Source of the DNA: Nitrospira sp.
GTDB lineage: Bacteria; Nitrospirota; Nitrospiria; Nitrospirales; Nitrospiraceae
DNA: 45,395 bases
Direction of reading: 5' to 3'
Assembly: GCA_005116775.1 (NCBI GenBank)
Contig: SWDN01000004.1
Coordinates: forward strand, 130,902-176,296
The notes below the pieces were generated by a model. It searched no databases. It saw only the letters and a program-made list of their open reading frames with translations, and had not been told where the DNA came from. A program made the position numbers and the translations under genes. Below, piece after piece: positions 32,790-40,766 of the stretch. The stretch's first letter is position 1. Every line of letters begins with the position of its first letter.

Positions 32790-33305
32790 ATGGCGAAACG
32801 CGTCACTACAGGGCAACGAATCCGATCAGTAGAACAAAAGAAGACCATGTCGGCGCGTCGAAGGAAGAAGCCCACGGCAACATCAGCAGTGGTGTTGATT
32901 CTGTCCGGCTCCACGGCGCTCCGCCGAAGGAAGTCCGCCGAGACCTTAGCGGACTCCTTGCAGGTAGAGTTGTTCAGGGTGGATTTGTCGGCGGTGGTGA
33001 GCCAATACATCGGTGAGACAGAGAAAAATCTTAACGACGTATTCGACAAAGCAGAATCCAGCGGCGCGATTCTCTACTTCGATGAGGCCGATGCCCTATT
33101 CGGGACGCGCGGTACAGTCAATGAGGCCCATGACCGATTCGCGAATCAGGAGACCGCTCATCTTCTCCAGCGCATAGAGCGTCACAACGGAATTATCATT
33201 CTCACAAGCAATGGACACTCGCACATTGAGCAGGCGTTTCCTCCTCACCCGCGCGTCGTCGTCATGGTGGGCACGATGGGAAACGGGCGGATGAGGAAGA
33301 CGTAA
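32790..33305 (+). CDS. Degenerate, truncated AAA-type ATPase
   Basis: A 171-residue protein matching the central part of a CDC48/FtsH-like AAA domain. Walker B (ILYFDEADALFG) and the segment FRVDLSAVVSQYIGETEKNL are intact. The Walker A position reads SGSTALRRRKSAET instead of GPPGTGKT, losing the P-loop glycines, and the region normally holding the arginine finger reads FPPHPRVVV. Without a P-loop, ATP hydrolysis is doubtful. The N-terminal 30 residues are very basic. Normal relatives are longer and carry more domains. Either a decaying gene or a pseudo-ATPase. Confidence 0.7.
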   Translation: MAKRVTTGQRIRSVEQKKTMSARRRKKPTATSAVVLILSGSTALRRRKSAETLADSLQVELFRVDLSAVVSQYIGETEKNLNDVFDKAESSGAILYFDEADALFGTRGTVNEAHDRFANQETAHLLQRIERHNGIIILTSNGHSHIEQAFPPHPRVVVMVGTMGNGRMRKT

Positions 33306-33328
33306 GCACGGAGGATTCCCGCCGTGCT
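33305..33328. terminator. Hairpin between convergent genes
   Basis: AGCACGG and CCGTGCT form a 7-bp stem with a 10-base loop between the stop codons of the AAA-like gene and the membrane protein gene. The lack of a T-tract makes terminator function tentative. Confidence 0.4.
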
Positions 33329-33336
33329 CTTGCGCG

Positions 33337-33849
33337 CTACGCGCCAGGGTTTCTGGCGCCGGTGGGATTGTGCAATATCCGGCCGGATCGAGCCCGGCGT
33401 TTCTGATTTCCATATGCCAGCCACGCGCCGACTATGGCGCCAAAAATAATGCTCAGCATGTCCAGAATATGTTTGTACCAGCCATCTGGAGCGAGGCCGG
33501 CATCTGCCGTTGCGTCCTGAAACAAGATGAACCCCAAAAAGCCTACCGCGATGCTGGATGCCAGCGCGGCGGCGACGATTGCAACCTGTTTGTGATAGTT
33601 CGGCACGAGGTAGATGATCGCGCCCACAAGCGAGGCGGCCGCAATCGTTCTCGTGATAAAGATGATGTATGTGCCGATGATGAGAACCCCGTCCATATCC
33701 GGCGCTTCCCAAAATTCCTCGACACGGTCAAACCCATGGAGAATGCCGAATGCGATGCCGATAGAATGGTTCGCCGCGAACCACAGCATGATACCGGCCG
33801 GAACCGCGATGGCCCATCGAAGGATGTTGATGGCTGGATTATTGCGCAT
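33337..33849 (-). CDS. Uncharacterised four-helix membrane protein
   Basis: A 170-residue inner-membrane protein with four hydrophobic segments (about residues 10-33, 52-80, 85-110 and 128-146) and a short basic C-terminal tail (NQKRRARSGR). No family is recognised and no catalytic motif is seen. The segment between helices 1 and 2 is acidic (DRVEEFWEAPDMDG). The ATG at 33849 is the first start. Upstream YlqF is encoded on the same strand 133 bases away; a shared transcript is possible. Confidence 0.72.
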   Translation of the reverse strand: MRNNPAINILRWAIAVPAGIMLWFAANHSIGIAFGILHGFDRVEEFWEAPDMDGVLIIGTYIIFITRTIAAASLVGAIIYLVPNYHKQVAIVAAALASSIAVGFLGFILFQDATADAGLAPDGWYKHILDMLSIIFGAIVGAWLAYGNQKRRARSGRILHNPTGARNPGA

Positions 33850-33982
33850 AGGTTCAAGCAGGTATCGAAATGCTGTGTCGGTTCTCCTCAGGGAGGCGGC
33901 GATCCCTCACGCCCTATCATATAACTGGTACAAACCGAGAACGCAATCGGAACCATGCATCTCGTGGGGCTACCCGCTCGTT

Positions 33983-34858
33983 TTATGCGCGCGCTATGTG
34001 CGCATGCTCTTCTATCTGCCTATCCGGTATCTCCAAGCTGGTGCGGCCGAGTGTGCCGTTGCGGTAGTCCGATAAGAGAATTCTCGCCGCCTTGTCCCGG
34101 TCCAACCCTCCGCCGCTTCTGGTCAGCAGGCAGCCGCGCGTTCTGGCAATCGCATCGATCACGCTTGTCTTCGTCAGTCCTTCCACGGCAAATCCGTAGC
34201 GGGCTGTGAGACGGGCTGGATAACGCGAGAGCAGAATGCCGGCGAGAAATTCGGCGACCGCTTCGTCATCCACGACTGCATGGCCCACTGCATTGATCGT
34301 CGCGAGCAGGAGGCCCACGTGAGGGTCCTCGATGGTCCCCCACAACAGTCCGGGCGAGTCGGTGATGGCCATGCGGTCGTTCAATTTGTGCCGTTGTTGG
34401 ACTTTGGTCACAGCCGGCTCGTCACCCACGCGAGCGATGCGGCGCTTGAGCAGCATGTTCATCAAGGTCGATTTACCGACATTGGGGACTCCCATGATCA
34501 GCATGCGCAGCGGCTTCGCGCTGCTGTTGCGATGAGGGGCGAGCGATTGACACAACTGGGGGACCTTGGCGGCGTCGCCCGTACGATGACAAGAAAGAGC
34601 CACGGCGCTGACGCTGGGTTGCCGGTTATAGAGGTCGAGCCACGCCTGTGTGATTGCCGGATCGGCAAGATCGGCCTTGTTCAAAATCTTCAGGCTCGGA
34701 CGCTGGCGGACCAGGCGAAGCTCTTCGATCAGCGGATTGCGGCTGGCAGTCGGTATACGCGCATCGAGCACTTCGACGACGACATCGATGACCTCCATCG
34801 TCTTGGCCGCTTCTTTGCGCGCCGTATTCATGTGACCGGGAAACCACTGGATGGACAT
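33983..34858 (-). CDS. ylqF: Ribosome biogenesis GTPase YlqF/RbgA
   Basis: A 291-residue circularly permuted GTPase. The G4 motif NKAD (60-63) precedes G1 GVPNVGKST (123-131), and G3 is DSPG (167-170), the order that defines the YlqF/YawG group. The N-terminus MSIQWFPGHMNTA is diagnostic. RbgA acts in late assembly of the large ribosomal subunit. Compared with Bacillus RbgA the C-terminal domain is slightly altered and ends in a basic/acidic tail. The start ATG at 34858 lies in a run of C's without a clear ribosome-binding site. Confidence 0.9.
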   Translation of the reverse strand: MSIQWFPGHMNTARKEAAKTMEVIDVVVEVLDARIPTASRNPLIEELRLVRQRPSLKILNKADLADPAITQAWLDLYNRQPSVSAVALSCHRTGDAAKVPQLCQSLAPHRNSSAKPLRMLIMGVPNVGKSTLMNMLLKRRIARVGDEPAVTKVQQRHKLNDRMAITDSPGLLWGTIEDPHVGLLLATINAVGHAVVDDEAVAEFLAGILLSRYPARLTARYGFAVEGLTKTSVIDAIARTRGCLLTRSGGGLDRDKAARILLSDYRNGTLGRTSLEIPDRQIEEHAHIARA

Positions 34859-34931
34859 GGGGGGGCAGACTTTCTGAAAAAATAAATCCTACTCTATCAG
34901 GATACGGAAAAGGCTGCCAGGACCACAAGGC

Positions 34932-35062
34932 ATGGCGCGTGAAGCGCGTGACTCGCGAGAAAGGCGCGATCCGAGGTTCGAAGTTCTGGGTTCGACGTTC
35001 AGAAAACTTGGAACTTCAGATCTCGAACCCTCGTGTCTCGTCTATCCCGCCAGTCTCGCGTA
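34932..35062. repeat. Word-type repeat block (GGTTCGAAGTTC family)
   Basis: Composed of GAGGTTCGAAGTTCTGGGTT and GAACTTCAGATCTCGAACCC arms within outer GCGTGACTCGCGAG / GTCTCGCGT arms. It lies next to a truncated gene remnant, possibly at the break point. Confidence 0.65.
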
Positions 35063-35167
35063 CCAAAATAGTATTTCCGCATCCTCCCGGGCATCGGGAG
35101 GATTTCTCTCGCACCGTTGCTTATCTTGTATTGGGCCGATCGGTTCAGCCGACTTGGGCCGGTTCGG

Positions 35168-35519
35168 CGGTGAGTTCTCGCCTGTGACGGCGGGATTCAT
35201 CGGGAAATTTTATGCAATCGCGGCCGGTGTTGATGCTGGTTTGTGGTGGCTTGTGTTGGCACTGATTGCGAACAGCGTCGTGAGTCTCTACTATTACCTT
35301 CGACTGTTCGTGACCCTGTTCGGTGAGGTAACAGCACCGGCAGCGCTTCCTGAAGCACAGACTGTGCAGAGACCAGAGTTCTTCAGTTGGCCGGCCGTAT
35401 GCGCGCTCGGATTTGTTGCATCGATCATCCTCGTACTAGGAGTCTATCCAGAACCGCTGATCCAGCTCATCCGTGAATCCGTGAGTAATCTACTCATGGT
35501 AGCGGCGCAGAGACCATGA
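35168..35519 (+). pseudogene. nuoN: NADH-quinone oxidoreductase subunit N, 3' remnant
   Basis: The frame contains a clear NuoN C-terminal segment: PVTAGFIGKFYAIAAGV, then GLWWLVLALIANSVVSLYYY and LRLFVTLFG, then a last helix VCALGFVASIILVLGVYPEP. NuoN is a membrane proton-pumping subunit of about 480 residues; only about the last 110 are here. Upstream of PVTAG the sequence turns into unrelated repeat-like material, so the 5' three quarters are gone. No other complex I gene is adjacent. It is a gene fragment left by deletion or recombination. Confidence 0.78.
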
Positions 35520-35609
35520 ATGGATTCGAAGCGAATCATCTCTCGCAGTGCTCAGTTTGAGCAGCCGCGTTCTACCAACATAGCAAGGGGAAGCATAAAT
35601 AGATTTACT

Positions 35610-36088
35610 TATTATGCCGTACGGGTATACTCCTTCACGTTCTTCGCGGCTCTCAATGTCGCGGAGGGCTCCATCCTCTCCACTGCTTGCCGTGCCATCG
35701 ACGCTAGGAGTGGCTGCGGTTCCTGCGTCTGATTGATCGCCACATTCCTCAGGGCAAGGCTCTGCATCTGATCGCCGACAACTACGCCACACACAATCAC
35801 CCCACGGTTCAGCGATGGCTCACGCGCCACCCGCGCGTCCACATGCACTTCACCCCGACGAGTAGTTCGTGGCTCAATCTGGTGGAACGCGTCTTTGGCG
35901 ACCTGACGACTAAACAGATTCGTCGCGGTGTATTCCGCAGCGTCCCCAAGCTGATTACGGCCATTGACGCGTATATGACCCAGCGTAATGCCTCGCTGAA
36001 ACCGTTGGTGTGAACCAAGACGGCACAGGAGATCTTGGCGAAAGTGAATCGGGCCAGGATTGCCCTGAATAAGACAAGACCAGCATGA
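35610..36088 (+). pseudogene. IS630-type transposase, 3' remnant with stops and frameshift
   Basis: One frame reads FFAALNVAEGSIL (35640-35680), then a frameshift leads to EWLRFLRLIDRHIPQ, LIADNYATHNHPTVQRWL, HFTPTSSSWLNLVERVFGDL and RRGVFRSVPKLITAID, the DDE catalytic C-terminal half of IS630-family transposases. Two in-frame stops interrupt it: TAG at 35705, where family members have a Gln codon, and TGA at 36011, where a Trp codon is expected. It continues after that as TKTAQEILAKVNRAR to 36088. Inactive; the N-terminal half is missing. Confidence 0.82.
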
Positions 36089-36292
36089 ATCACTACACTC
36101 GTGGATGTCTTGTGAGCCTCCTCAAGGAGAGTGCTTCTGAACGCTCGAGGCAGCCGGCCATGAGGGTAGATTTTGCGGGCGTATTTTTACAGGTTCGGCT
36201 AGAGTCAGGGGGCGACTTTCTTTCCACAACGGAGCCTGTGTAGCTTGCGCGATTCTCGAATATTCGTGAGTCTGCGAGGCTGGGTTTCTTTT

Positions 36293-37633
36293 ATGTCTCA
36301 CAAGCAAGTGGTCATCATCGGAGGAGGGTTTGGAGGCCTGACGGCTGCGCAATCGCTACGCGGCGCGAATGTGGTGCTCATCGACCGGACGAATCACCAT
36401 CTATTTCAGCCGTTGCTCTATCAGGTAGCCACTTCTGCTCTGTCTCCTGGCGATATTGCGTGGCCATTGCGCACGATCTTTCGTCGGCACCCGCATGTTC
36501 GGGTCGTGATGGATGAAGTGGTATCCATCGATCGTGCGGCTCGGCACGTACGGCTGCGGAACAGTAGGCCGATAACATTCGATGTCCTTATCGTGGCGCC
36601 TGGTTCGCGGCATTCGTATTTTGGGCACGACGCGTGGGAGGAATCTGCGCCGGGACTGAAGACCCTTGCCGATGCCGTCTATCTTCGCGAGAAAATGCTG
36701 CTGGCATTTGAGGAGGCTGAGCGTCGGCGCATGGCCACCGGCACAGGAGAGCGACTCACCTTCGTGATCGTGGGGGGAGGGCCGACCGGTGTGGAGTTGG
36801 CCGGCTCGCTGGCTGAGATCGGGCGGAAGGCCATGGGACCGGATTTTCCGAATTTGCGCCTCGACGACCTCAACATTATGCTCGTGGAAGGCGGTGCTCG
36901 CGTTCTACCGGGGTTCAGTCCCGATCTGTCGGCGAAAGCGGCGGCTGTGCTCGAACGCAAAGGCGTCACAGTCAAGCTCAATAGCCTGGTGAGCGAGATT
37001 CGTGCCGATGGCTTGATGATCGGAGGCGAATTCATTCGGTCCACACATATCGTCTGGGCGGCAGGCAATCGGGCATCGCCGCTTCTGACTTCACTTGGAC
37101 TTCCACAGGATGGGTCCGGACGAATCAAGGTTCAACCGGATCTGACAATTCCAGAAGACCCTTGGGTTTTCGTCATTGGTGATGCCGCACATTGTGCCGA
37201 TCCGCAAGGGAGCCCTCTGCCGGGAATCGCTCCAGTCGCTGTGCAGCAAGGCCGTTATGTCGCGAGGCTCATTCGTGAGGGGGCCGATACGGGCAAGCGC
37301 CGTCCGTTTGTCTATACGGATCGAGGCATGCTGGCGACGATCGGACGCGCGCAAGCTGTGGCTCAGATCGGTCTCTTGCGCCTCTCCGGCCTGTCCGCCT
37401 GGTTGCTCTGGTGTGTGGTGCATGTCTTTTTACTCATTGAGTTCCGCAGTCGCGTGCGGGTGATGTCGGAATGGATCTGGTACTACCTGACATTCAAGCC
37501 TGGCGCGAGAATCATCTATATGAAAACACGCCAGGCGAGCGAAGAAGCGGAACGTCGCGGTCGAGCTCCGCAGGGTCTGACTCGGAGTACCGATGTGATC
37601 TCGAAAGACAACATAGAGAAACGGGCTACGTAA
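36293..37633 (+). CDS. ndh: Type II NADH dehydrogenase (NDH-2)
   Basis: A 446-residue FAD-dependent NADH:quinone oxidoreductase. The FAD-binding GGGFGGL is at residues 10-16 and the NADH-binding VGGGPTGVELAG near 160-171; a late FVIGDAAH motif closes the FAD site. The C-terminal region (LSAWLLWCVVHVFLLIEF) is hydrophobic and amphipathic, typical for membrane attachment. NDH-2 oxidises NADH without pumping protons. The ATG at 36293 (MSHKQ) is chosen over an upstream in-frame codon because the protein fold begins there. It could reoxidise NADH made by the formate dehydrogenase encoded upstream, by inference. Confidence 0.92.
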   Translation: MSHKQVVIIGGGFGGLTAAQSLRGANVVLIDRTNHHLFQPLLYQVATSALSPGDIAWPLRTIFRRHPHVRVVMDEVVSIDRAARHVRLRNSRPITFDVLIVAPGSRHSYFGHDAWEESAPGLKTLADAVYLREKMLLAFEEAERRRMATGTGERLTFVIVGGGPTGVELAGSLAEIGRKAMGPDFPNLRLDDLNIMLVEGGARVLPGFSPDLSAKAAAVLERKGVTVKLNSLVSEIRADGLMIGGEFIRSTHIVWAAGNRASPLLTSLGLPQDGSGRIKVQPDLTIPEDPWVFVIGDAAHCADPQGSPLPGIAPVAVQQGRYVARLIREGADTGKRRPFVYTDRGMLATIGRAQAVAQIGLLRLSGLSAWLLWCVVHVFLLIEFRSRVRVMSEWIWYYLTFKPGARIIYMKTRQASEEAERRGRAPQGLTRSTDVISKDNIEKRAT

Positions 37634-37783
37634 CTCGTAATTTCTCGACCGCAGCAGTCCATCTCTTCCGCATCACGTCTCACGCCATGCCGATCCACGC
37701 TTCACGTGGTGTAGCCGGCATGAACGATTCCGGCTTGTTCCATACTCTAGATAGGCCATTGATCTCTCGCGGGAATCCTTTTA

Positions 37784-37813
37784 CCCTATAGCCGGTTCTC
37801 CGGCTCTATAGGG
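37784..37813 (+). promoter_or_regulatory. Strong hairpin in the leader of the propeller gene
   Basis: CCCTATAGCCGG (37784-37795), loop TTCT, then CCGGCTCTATAGGG (37800-37813): a 12-bp stem with a two-base bulge, 54 bases before the start codon. It could be a leader regulatory structure or an attenuator-like element. No known riboswitch is recognised. Confidence 0.5.
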
Positions 37814-37867
37814 GTGGTCGTCGTTATCGATTCGCAGGTGATTGAATGTCTGTTTGAAGGAGGCTCC

Positions 37868-39139
37868 ATGACGGCAATGTACGGTTTGGCGAAAAGAAGT
37901 GTTTCTCGTTTTATTCTCGCGCTCACGGCGATCATTCTGATCGTGGCGGGAGTGGAAGTCGAGGGCATCGCTCCGGTCTTTGCCTATGAAGTGTGGCTGA
38001 CGGATCAATCCGATACAGGGAATGAACGCGGCGGCTTTCTCTATATCTATGACGGCGCGTCGCTCGCGGCGAGTCCTGCTTCTGCAAAGCCGGCTGTCAC
38101 GATCGATCTCTCCGGTGAGATCAACACATTTTGCGAAGAGGCAACCAAGAAGCCGGTTCGGCGTCCGCATATGCTGTTCTTTAACAAGGACCAGGATCAT
38201 GCGATCCTCTCTTTCCTGAGCGGCCATGTCTTGTTCATGGATGCTAAAACACGGAAACCCGAGGCCTGCTTATCGATGGGGAAGAATGTTCATGCGGCTT
38301 GGCCGACGCCCAACCAGAAGATGGCGATTGCGGCGAATATCATCGAAAAGAAATTCGTCCGTATTTGGACCGACTATGCGGCGCATACATACAAGTTCGA
38401 CCCCGAAAAGGATGTGGTGAATCTCGCCTTGCTGGAAGGAGGCGAGCGTCCGGACACCTCGCCGATTTGCCCGATCACGGAATCGTCCAGTCGCTATGCG
38501 TTTGTGACGCTGCGAGGAGGTGGGCTGTTGGTGTTCGATGTGACGACCACGCCGATGAGCCTTGTGGCCACACTCAACAATAATGAAATTCATCCTGCCG
38601 GCTGTGGCGGCATTCAGGTCGGTGAGACGATGTATGTCAATTCCGGTGGCGGCTGGCCGGTGGCGCCTCTTTCCTATGACGTCTATGCCCTCGATCTGTC
38701 CACCCTTCCAAAGTCTATTTCAGCCAAGCTGGTGTCTCAGCGGGATGACCAATTTGCCGATTCACACGGGATGGCCGCAGTCGGGCGGTATGTCTGGAGC
38801 GCCGATCGCGCAGGGAACAATATCGAAATCATCGATACTCTCTCAAACCTGAGCGTGAGTTCGATCGATCTGGTGACGGATGGAAACAAGGACCCAGCTC
38901 CCGATCTCTTGGAGAACGCGCCTGATGATCAGTATGTGTTTGTCGGCTTACGAGGCCCTAATCCGCTCACAGGGAATGACAAGATGGCGCACAATGCCAA
39001 AGGGACGATTCCTGGTGTCGGCGTTATCCACGTAGATAGCGCAGGCAAGGTCGGACACTATAAGGGCCAGGCGATCGTCACGAACATGAAAGATGGAAAA
39101 GAAACGGCGGACCCCCACGGGATCGCTGTCCGTAAATAG
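37868..39139 (+). CDS. Exported beta-propeller-like protein
   Basis: A 423-residue protein with a signal peptide (ILALTAIILIVAGV, cleavage near VFAYE). The mature part looks like a seven-bladed propeller of the YVTN/YncE style, with repeated strand pairs such as HAILSFLSGHVLFMDAKT, YAFVTLRGGGLLVFDVTT and NNIEIIDTLSNLSVSSIDL. No haem or catalytic motif is seen; His residues in HPAGCGG and DSHGM may bind metal. GAAGGAGG stands directly before ATG 37868, which fixes the start. Periplasmic location is likely; the function is unknown. Confidence 0.8.
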   Translation: MTAMYGLAKRSVSRFILALTAIILIVAGVEVEGIAPVFAYEVWLTDQSDTGNERGGFLYIYDGASLAASPASAKPAVTIDLSGEINTFCEEATKKPVRRPHMLFFNKDQDHAILSFLSGHVLFMDAKTRKPEACLSMGKNVHAAWPTPNQKMAIAANIIEKKFVRIWTDYAAHTYKFDPEKDVVNLALLEGGERPDTSPICPITESSSRYAFVTLRGGGLLVFDVTTTPMSLVATLNNNEIHPAGCGGIQVGETMYVNSGGGWPVAPLSYDVYALDLSTLPKSISAKLVSQRDDQFADSHGMAAVGRYVWSADRAGNNIEIIDTLSNLSVSSIDLVTDGNKDPAPDLLENAPDDQYVFVGLRGPNPLTGNDKMAHNAKGTIPGVGVIHVDSAGKVGHYKGQAIVTNMKDGKETADPHGIAVRK

Positions 39140-39205
39140 CATCGCTCTTGGGAGATAGCGCGAGGCCGCGGCCTGCTTGCGAGGACAGATGAGAGGCGGT
39201 TGTTG

Positions 39206-39802
39206 ATGAGGACGTCGCCGATACGACGCGGAGCTAACCGTTCAGGTACTGTGGGCGCCGGCTTTGGACTGGCGGTCTTATGCCTCACGTTGGGGGCCTG
39301 CGCAGGAATGGATTCGAGAGGTGATCTGCCGACAGTGGCATCGGTGGATCTTTCCCGCTATGCCGGCACCTGGTATGAAATTGCACGGCTTCCGATGTGG
39401 TTTCAGCGTCACTGCGTGGACTCCAAGGCGATGTACTCCAGCCGTCTTGATGGCGCAGTTGGTGTGCACAATGAGTGTGTGACGGATACCGGCAAAGTTG
39501 AGCAGGCAGAAGGCGTGGCGACGGTGATCGATGCCAAGACGAATGCGCGATTCACGGTGGTTTTCGATAACTGGTTCGCCAGACTGTTTGGCTCATCCCG
39601 CGAGGGAAACTATTGGGTTCTCGATCTCGATCCGGAGTATCGCACCGCGATGGTGGGTACTCCGGACCGTCGATATCTTTGGATTTTGTCCCGAACCCCT
39701 CAGCTGGAGGAGCCTACCTATCGGCGTCTGGTCGAGCGGGCCCAGGAGTTGGGTTATTCGGTGTCGAACCTCATTCGAGCCCGGCGTTCCGTCTCTTCGT
39801 AA
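39206..39802 (+). CDS. blc: Bacterial lipocalin (Blc family) lipoprotein
   Basis: A 198-residue outer-membrane lipoprotein. The lipobox LTLGAC places the lipidated Cys at residue 32. The lipocalin signature GTWYEIARLP follows at about residues 54-63, and the barrel continues with YWVLDLDPEYRTAMVGTPDR and WILSRTP, typical of Blc. Such proteins bind lysophospholipids or fatty acids and are linked to envelope stress. The ATG at 39206 is preferred over two preceding TTG codons. The upstream propeller gene is only 66 bases away in the same direction. Confidence 0.9.
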   Translation: MRTSPIRRGANRSGTVGAGFGLAVLCLTLGACAGMDSRGDLPTVASVDLSRYAGTWYEIARLPMWFQRHCVDSKAMYSSRLDGAVGVHNECVTDTGKVEQAEGVATVIDAKTNARFTVVFDNWFARLFGSSREGNYWVLDLDPEYRTAMVGTPDRRYLWILSRTPQLEEPTYRRLVERAQELGYSVSNLIRARRSVSS

Positions 39803-39859
39803 CGGATCACAGCATACCCTCTCAAGTACCAGCAGTCTGTTCGCCTTGGAGAATACATC

Positions 39860-40699
39860 ATGTCCTTGACCTCCTATAACAATGTGCCGGTTCCTTCATT
39901 CATGTATGGCACGGCGTGGAAAAAAGAATCCACGACGCAATTGGTGCAGCTCGCGGTGGGGGCTGGTTTCACTGCCATTGACACGGCTAATCAGCTGATC
40001 CATTACCAAGAAGCCCTGGTGGGAGATGCTCTACTGGCTCTTGCTCAGCAAGGGATCACGCGAGACCGGCTGTTTCTTCAAACCAAGTTTACGCCGACGA
40101 ATGGCCAGGACCATCGCACTCCTTACGATGCGTCAGCAAATCTCACTACCCAAGTGACGCAGTCCTTCGACAGCTCGCTGGCTCACCTGCGCACCGACTA
40201 CCTCGATTCCTATGTCTTACACGGTCCCTATCAGCGTCGAGGATTGGGAGATGCGGACCAGGAGGTGTGGGCCGCCATCGAAGAACTCTATCGGTCAGGG
40301 AAAACGAAAATGATCGGGATCAGCAACGTCACAGCCGATCAACTCACCCAGCTCTGCTCTCAGGCAGTCGTGAAACCCATGATGGTGCAAAACCGTTGTT
40401 ATGCGGCACTCGGATGGGATGAGGAGGTGAGGGAGGTCTGCCGAGCGCACAACATCATCTATCAAGGTTTTTCGCTGTTGACCGCGAATCAAGGAATCTT
40501 TGCAGAGCCGGCTATTCGAGCCATCGCCCAACGGTTAGGGGCTGGTCTCGCGCAAGTCGTCTTTCGATTTGCGATGCAGATTGGGATGCTCCCGTTGACC
40601 GGCACCACGAATCCACAACATATGAAAGAGGACCTCCAGGCAGAACAGCTCACCCTCACTTCCGAAGATATGCGGGTGATCGAGACGATCGGGATATAA
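39860..40699 (+). CDS. Aldo/keto reductase
   Basis: A 279-residue NADPH-type oxidoreductase with the TIM-barrel AKR fold. Tetrad candidates are Asp41 (AIDTANQ), Tyr49 (LIHYQE, shifted three places from the usual D+5), Lys76 (QTKF) and His121 (LHGP). The cofactor-region motif IGISN is present. The C-terminal region GTTNPQHMKEDLQAEQ matches the family phosphate-binding loop. The ATG has a GGAGAATACATC leader. Substrate unknown. It converges with the ABC transporter gene. Confidence 0.88.
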   Translation: MSLTSYNNVPVPSFMYGTAWKKESTTQLVQLAVGAGFTAIDTANQLIHYQEALVGDALLALAQQGITRDRLFLQTKFTPTNGQDHRTPYDASANLTTQVTQSFDSSLAHLRTDYLDSYVLHGPYQRRGLGDADQEVWAAIEELYRSGKTKMIGISNVTADQLTQLCSQAVVKPMMVQNRCYAALGWDEEVREVCRAHNIIYQGFSLLTANQGIFAEPAIRAIAQRLGAGLAQVVFRFAMQIGMLPLTGTTNPQHMKEDLQAEQLTLTSEDMRVIETIGI

Positions 40700-40719
40700 A
40701 CACTCTCATAAGCCGCCAT

Positions 40720-40766
40720 TCTTTAAGAGCGTCTAGCATCTGGCGGGATTTTTCAGCATCCTGCTA
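40720..40766 (-). repeat. Truncated palindromic element at ABC exporter stop
   Basis: Read on the minus strand: TAGCAGGATGCTGAAAAATC then CCGCCA, the same left end as copies A to C, starting at the stop codon TAG of the exporter gene. The right half is missing; a short CCGCCA/TGGCGG pair could still form a hairpin. Confidence 0.75.

Noticed and set aside
35520-35732. 70-codon frame as an independent small gene
   Set aside because: Its second half is the frameshifted part of an IS630 transposase remnant (FFAALNVAEG); the first half has no support.
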